From Terfezia claveryi (Eukaryota > Ascomycota > Pezizomycetes > Pezizales > Pezizaceae), in contig WHUX01000167.1 of NCBI GenBank assembly GCA_015179025.1, positions 55,483 to 119,482 of the forward strand: a stretch of DNA of 64,000 bases. Direction: 5' to 3'. Positions 60,040 through 64,000 of the stretch are shown piece after piece. Made by a program: the position numbers and the translations under genes. The notes under the pieces were generated by a model. The model saw nothing but the letters and a program-made list of their open reading frames with translations, did no database searches and had not been told where the DNA came from. Position 1 is the first letter of the stretch. Each line of letters opens with the position of its first letter.

Positions 60040-61191
60040 CTATGATTCGGATATGGCGTGGGCGGCCAGGGAGCAGTTCTTACGGAGGGGACATGCCACA
60101 ATGAAGTGGTCTCCCTTGTCGCAGGCGATGCATAGCCCATTGTTACGGCGGCGATCCTTTTCCCCCTGAGTGAGCTGAGGTCTTCCCGAAGATAGGTCCA
60201 TTGGGGTGGTTCCCCCAGCTACTATGGAAGGGTGTGCTGCCTTAACTGGGTCAGGTTGACTCTGGGGACGGGGTTGCGATGGGTTCTGGGGGTGCTGATT
60301 CTGGAGGCAGGGTTGCAATGGGTTCTGGGGGGGATGGATCTGGGCCTGTTGCATCCCCAACCTGGCCGTCCTTTGTTCCACCTGCGAGGCCAGGTTGATG
60401 AGCTCTTTAAAAGTTTTGGCTGGAAACAGAATAAGGTGCTTTTTGATCTCGACACTAAGGCCCTCTTCGAACTGTTCCAGTTTTACCTGGTCGTTCTATG
60501 GTACCTCTGCCGCTAGCCTCGAGAATTCGGCTACATATGTCGAGAGGTCATTGCCTCGTTGTCTTAGGGCCCGAAGGGCTCTAGTTGCTATTCCTGCCAG
60601 GTCTGGATTTCCAAATGCCCGATCGAGGATAGCGAATAGTGCAGGAACGTCTGCTAGTTTGATACCCGAGTCTTGGACGTATGGTTGGACTTGATCTAAG
60701 GCTTTATCCTCCAATACGCCGTATACGTAGGCCAAGCGGTATTGGACGGTGGGGAACTTTACAGCGTCCCCATTTAGCTTGATATTGATTGAATTTTTCC
60801 AAGGTTTGAGGCAGGACCTTTCGCCCTTGAATTTCGGTGGAGTAGGGAGGTCCTGTATTTTGGGGGCCTGAGGTGCCTGATTCCTAGGGTTTATGGTGTC
60901 CAGGGCCCTGGTCAGGGTTTGGACAGTCCTCTTTTCATTGGCCAAGTCCTTCTGGCAGGATGTAAGGTCCTCTGTAAGTATTGTGATTTCGTCTTCGGCT
61001 CTGGCCAGTTTCTGTTGGGCTTCACGCATGGCTGCTTCTAGTTGTAAACCCATGGTGTCCGCAGCGAGGTAAATGTCGATGATAGTGTTGTGATAGTTGT
61101 CGAAGTCGGTCTGATTTTTTGGGATTGGCAGTGCTTGCCAGGCTTGGAACCTAGCTCCTGGGAGCGTAGGAGTGGTTTCTTGAGTTGCCAT
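60040..61191 (-). pseudogene. Gypsy gag remnant with CCHC zinc knuckle
   Basis: It starts at an ATG 40 bp inside the 5' LTR edge. A coiled-coil-like Glu/Lys/Leu-rich stretch is followed by the retrotransposon gag domain (PPKFKGERS, LRALRQRGNDLSTYVAEFSR) and a CCHC knuckle, CIACDKGDHFIVAC. A TAG at 60,496-60,498 interrupts the capsid part where Trp is expected; the frame is open again afterwards. A second TAG at 60,040 ends the frame, and pol is in another frame. Confidence 0.9.
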
Positions 61192-61230
61192 AATATGGAT
61201 GTACCAGTTGGTCAGGACAATCTAACGTAG

Positions 61231-61730
61231 TGTAACGAGGGCTCCGGGGACAAGGCGACCAAGGGGTACACCAGGGCAAGGGCAAGGCTAGGGTGACACA
61301 CATGTAGGAACGCTACGTGTATGACTAGGGGAGAAGGCTAGGACGGGGGCAAGGGCGAGGGCGAGAGAGGCAGAGGACAAGGGGCACGAGACACGTGGAG
61401 GCAGTTGCTGCATGTGTCGGAGGGAGGCAGCTGTGCTACAGAGTGGTTTACGAGATAAGGGGGAGGTGCACAAGGGAGGTGTACAAGCACTGGGAGAGGC
61501 AAGATCCTGTATTGGATATACAAGACGTTAGATGGGGATCCAATGAGAGGGCGGAGAGAGCAAGCTATATATACAGGCTTCCTTTCTGGCCAAGGCCACC
61601 AGAAGGAATAAGGTTCTCGAGACCCACTATCTCAGGAACAGAGATAACAATGATATCAATCAACAATAACGAGAGTTGGATGGAATCCCGTCTGACTCTC
61701 AAACCTAGCTAGGAAAGGATGGTTGTGACA
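61231..61730 (-). repeat. Gypsy 5' LTR
   Basis: 500 bp, same length as the left LTR and starting TGTAACGAGGGCTCCGGGGA on the plus strand. It lies upstream of gag on the minus strand, so it carries the element's promoter. Confidence 0.95.
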
Positions 61731-61735
61731 ATTAT

Positions 61736-64000
61736 TATGGAATTTTCCTCCCCAGTCTGCTTGGATTTGGCTGACTTATAGGTTTGTGGCTGCTTCTAGT
61801 TTATTGATTATTTTAATTAATACTTTTCCAGTCTCGCTCTTCTTTCGAAGGAGCTGTACAGCTATATACCAGCTGAAATCGTCTACAATCACTAGCAGAT
61901 ATCAATATTATTTGCTAGGTGTGGGAGGTTCGATTGGCTCGACAAGGTCTGCATAGACTTGTTCTAGAAGTCGGTTTGTTCTGATTTATAAATCTTTAGG
62001 CTGTTTGGGTATAGTTGGTTTGATGGCCTTCCCTTGTTCACATGCCTTGTATTGGATCTTCTCTTTCTGATTCTTCAGGTATTCAGAGAGGGTTTTAAGA
62101 GTATTATAGAAAATATATCTATACCTTTCATGCAGGTTGATTGCAGTTTCTTTTTTCTTGATCTTTTTTATCTTTGCTCCCTTTTAGTTTTCAACTATAT
62201 TTTTAGGCTTGATCCATATCCTATCAATATCTCGATCTATTTTGTAGAGTATTTTCCTTCCTATTTTTAGCTTTATCTTGCCCTTTTTCCCTTGCATGAT
62301 AAAGTTCTCTGGTATCCGAAGGCTGCTAATAATATTACTATATATAGAGTTATATAAGCATTGCTCGTAGTAGATGTTGCGGCTATTATGTCTGAAGACT
62401 AAAGTTCTTATAGTGTGGCAAATAGATTCGATCTGATTGTGAGTGGATACCTTGATGCTGAAGTTGTATTAGACATCAGTAAGTCTATCATATTTGTTGG
62501 TTGTATGGTGGGTAGCTACTGTATCATACTCATAACATTCTTTATATCCTACCCTTATTTTTCCAATCCGAACAACCTTGATAGTGACTTCTTCTTCATT
62601 AGATTCTTTATTATTGGAATCTTTCTTCTTAGCCTTCTTGACCTTTCTCTTTTCGCACTTTTTAGTAAAGCACTTAGATTCTATGTGGTTTAGTCCTTTC
62701 TATCCTTTGCTGATATAGTAGTTATATCTTTTGCCATTATCTCCTTAATCCCGTCTCCTACCAGCTCCTGTCTTAAGTACTACTGGGTTTTGTACCAAAT
62801 CTCTAGTATTATCTCCTCTCCTTTCCCCTTTTACCTACCTAGGATGTATGTCTTAAGATGTATAGTGATATTGCTATAGGTAAGTCCACTCTTCATCTGG
62901 ATATTTTCAATAAGAGTATTGTAGTAGGGTAGAAGAGTAGCTAGCAGAAACATCCCTTTGACTTAGTCATTTTTGCTTAAGCCTGTCAATATTGTTCCAA
63001 ATTCTTTAAGGTCGTCTGGGATTGTTTCTTCTAGTATAGATCTCATGAATCTTCACTTTTTGTCGAACTTACTAATGTGTTCTTCAATTGAACTATTTCT
63101 ATTGTTATAGCTAAGTTTGATGACTCCAATAAGTAGAGCTCTAAGTGTAGTGATAGTCTTGTCTTCGAATTTGGTCTTCAACTCTTTATAGGCTTCATTA
63201 GCTGTTCTGGCTAGTCTGATGATATCTACAACTTCTTTCTCGCAATTTCTTTTCATTGTAAGGATTGCAAAGTTATTGTCTTTCTTCCAAGCTTTAGTAT
63301 TTGTATCTCTGGCTTTTCTGGTAGCTGTGGGATCTGGATCTTAGATATCTCTAGTGACGATTTCCTATATTGTCTCATCTTTGTATTCATAGCTGCTAAG
63401 CGTTTACTTAATGGATAGTATCCACTGAGCATAGTCTTGTTGTCTACTAAGCTTGGGCTCAATCTTTGGGATTGATCATTCTTTGACATAGTTACTAGAG
63501 GTGGTGTTAGTGAATTTGGTGGTGGAGGAGGTGAAGTTCTTGCTCTTTGCCCTCTTTTTCTTTGGACTTAGATATTAATCAGGAGATCTGGGTATCCAAT
63601 TTTATGTTCTGACTTAGATGTTGAGGCTGGTCTAGCTATGCTGCTTATTTAGATGAGTGCTAGGTATATTTGATTGAAGCTTATTAACTTGTCCTTATAC
63701 TGGATTTCTTCATCCAGTAGAGATGCTTCTGCTTCTTGGGTGTCAAGATTGGTTAAGAGGTTTCCAAACTCTTGATAGTTTCCTTCTTCTTCTTGGGTTC
63801 CTTTCGTCGCTAGTACCTCATTGTATAGCCCACTTTTCCGTAATTCCTGTTCTAGGTATTCAATGTCTCATAGTGATTCTCTTGGGGTTGTGGTGATTCC
63901 TGAAGATTTATTTCTGGAGAGATTTTTGAAGAGTTGCTTGTTCTGACGGTTTATTTTCTTTGACCAGAATCGGTGTGTAGGCATATGCGGAGTTTCGCAG
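61736..64000 (-). pseudogene. Copia gag and integrase N-terminal remnant
   Basis: The minus strand right of the gypsy copy. It has an integrase segment VYADLVEPIEPP, YLLVIVDDFSWY and VSQIQADWGGKFHNN that ends at the insertion point. To the right is a gag-like region (TANEAYKELKTKFEDKT, SSIEEHISKFDKK at 63,053-63,256) and an N-terminal part, with ATG at 63,489, that reads into another frame. Coding-like sequence, including a Glu-rich region, continues upstream to the window edge with a few stops. Plus-strand hydrophobic frames here (62,034-62,693) are shadows. Confidence 0.7.

Larger units (their letters stand above)
55578..61735 (-). mobile_element. Complete Ty3/gypsy chromovirus inserted in the copia element
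   Basis: 6,148 bp (55,583-61,730) with 500-bp LTRs and a 5-bp target duplication ATTAT on both sides (55,578-55,582 and 61,731-61,735). It reads on the minus strand: gag, protease, reverse transcriptase, RNase H, integrase, chromodomain. The polypurine tract AAAGGGGGGATAG is directly next to the 3' LTR. No convincing primer-binding site starting at the LTR edge was seen. About ten internal stops and a gag-pol frame break make it non-functional. Confidence 0.95.
53133..64000 (-). mobile_element. Degenerate Ty1/copia retrotransposon, interrupted by a gypsy element
   Basis: Minus-strand copia in the standard order: gag-like region right of 63,053, integrase from about 62,000 to 61,735 and again from 55,577, reverse transcriptase about 54,900-53,950, RNase H about 53,690-53,300. 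It continues past the right edge of the window. A gypsy copy (55,583-61,730) splits the integrase core. Its left end is probably a 3' LTR starting at 53,133 (TGTTGTAGG after a purine-rich tract AAGGAGCTGGAAA) and running left; the far end of that LTR was not fixed. The element is dead, with stops in every domain. Confidence 0.8.

Noticed and set aside
62034..62693. Hydrophobic plus-strand frames resembling membrane proteins
   Set aside because: They are antisense to AT-rich copia gag and integrase sequence.

Overview
This window reads as chromosomal DNA of a filamentous ascomycete (Pezizomycotina). Short spliceosomal introns of about 52-101 nt with CTAAC/CTGAC-type branch sites interrupt conserved housekeeping genes, and the proteins are typical fungal forms. 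The very large, transposon-filled gene-poor half (about 28-64 kb), with a decayed chromovirus nested in a decayed copia element, suggests a repeat-expanded lineage such as a truffle-like Pezizomycete. That lineage call is an inference and has not been tested.

Gene-rich left part (0.4-28 kb). In order: mitochondrial isoleucyl-tRNA synthetase (ISM1, minus; 3 exons including a 54-nt one), a membrane-anchored ZZ/EF-hand protein (minus; 3 exons), a cornichon/ERV14 cargo receptor (plus; 4 exons), an SRS2-type UvrD helicase (plus; 3 exons, one a GC-AG intron), the PtdIns3P 5-kinase FAB1/PIKfyve (plus; 7 exons, about 2,600 aa), a 4 kb stretch of degenerate repeats, and a G1/S cyclin (minus; 2 exons). 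All exon joins were worked out by hand from splice signals, reading phase and family conservation. The genes are functionally unrelated (translation, ER export, DNA repair, endosome lipid signalling, cell cycle), as is normal for a fungal chromosome.

Repeat-rich right part (28-64 kb). It holds a dead Tc1-like transposase interrupted by a 668-bp TA-flanked terminal-inverted-repeat element carrying a Myb/SANT-like ORF, a 657-bp element with about 90-bp inverted ends, and at least one 174-bp MITE with perfect 38-bp arms. It also holds two homologous unknown small-protein genes about 5 kb apart on the same strand, which look like a segmental duplication.

At the right end, a Ty1/copia element on the minus strand is split by a complete 6,148-bp Ty3/gypsy chromovirus (500-bp LTRs, 5-bp target duplication ATTAT). 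The gypsy copy is dead. Most of its stops are TAG, and its two LTRs differ almost only by transitions, which points to cytosine-deamination-type decay.

At least 20 kb of the right half contains no gene I can support.
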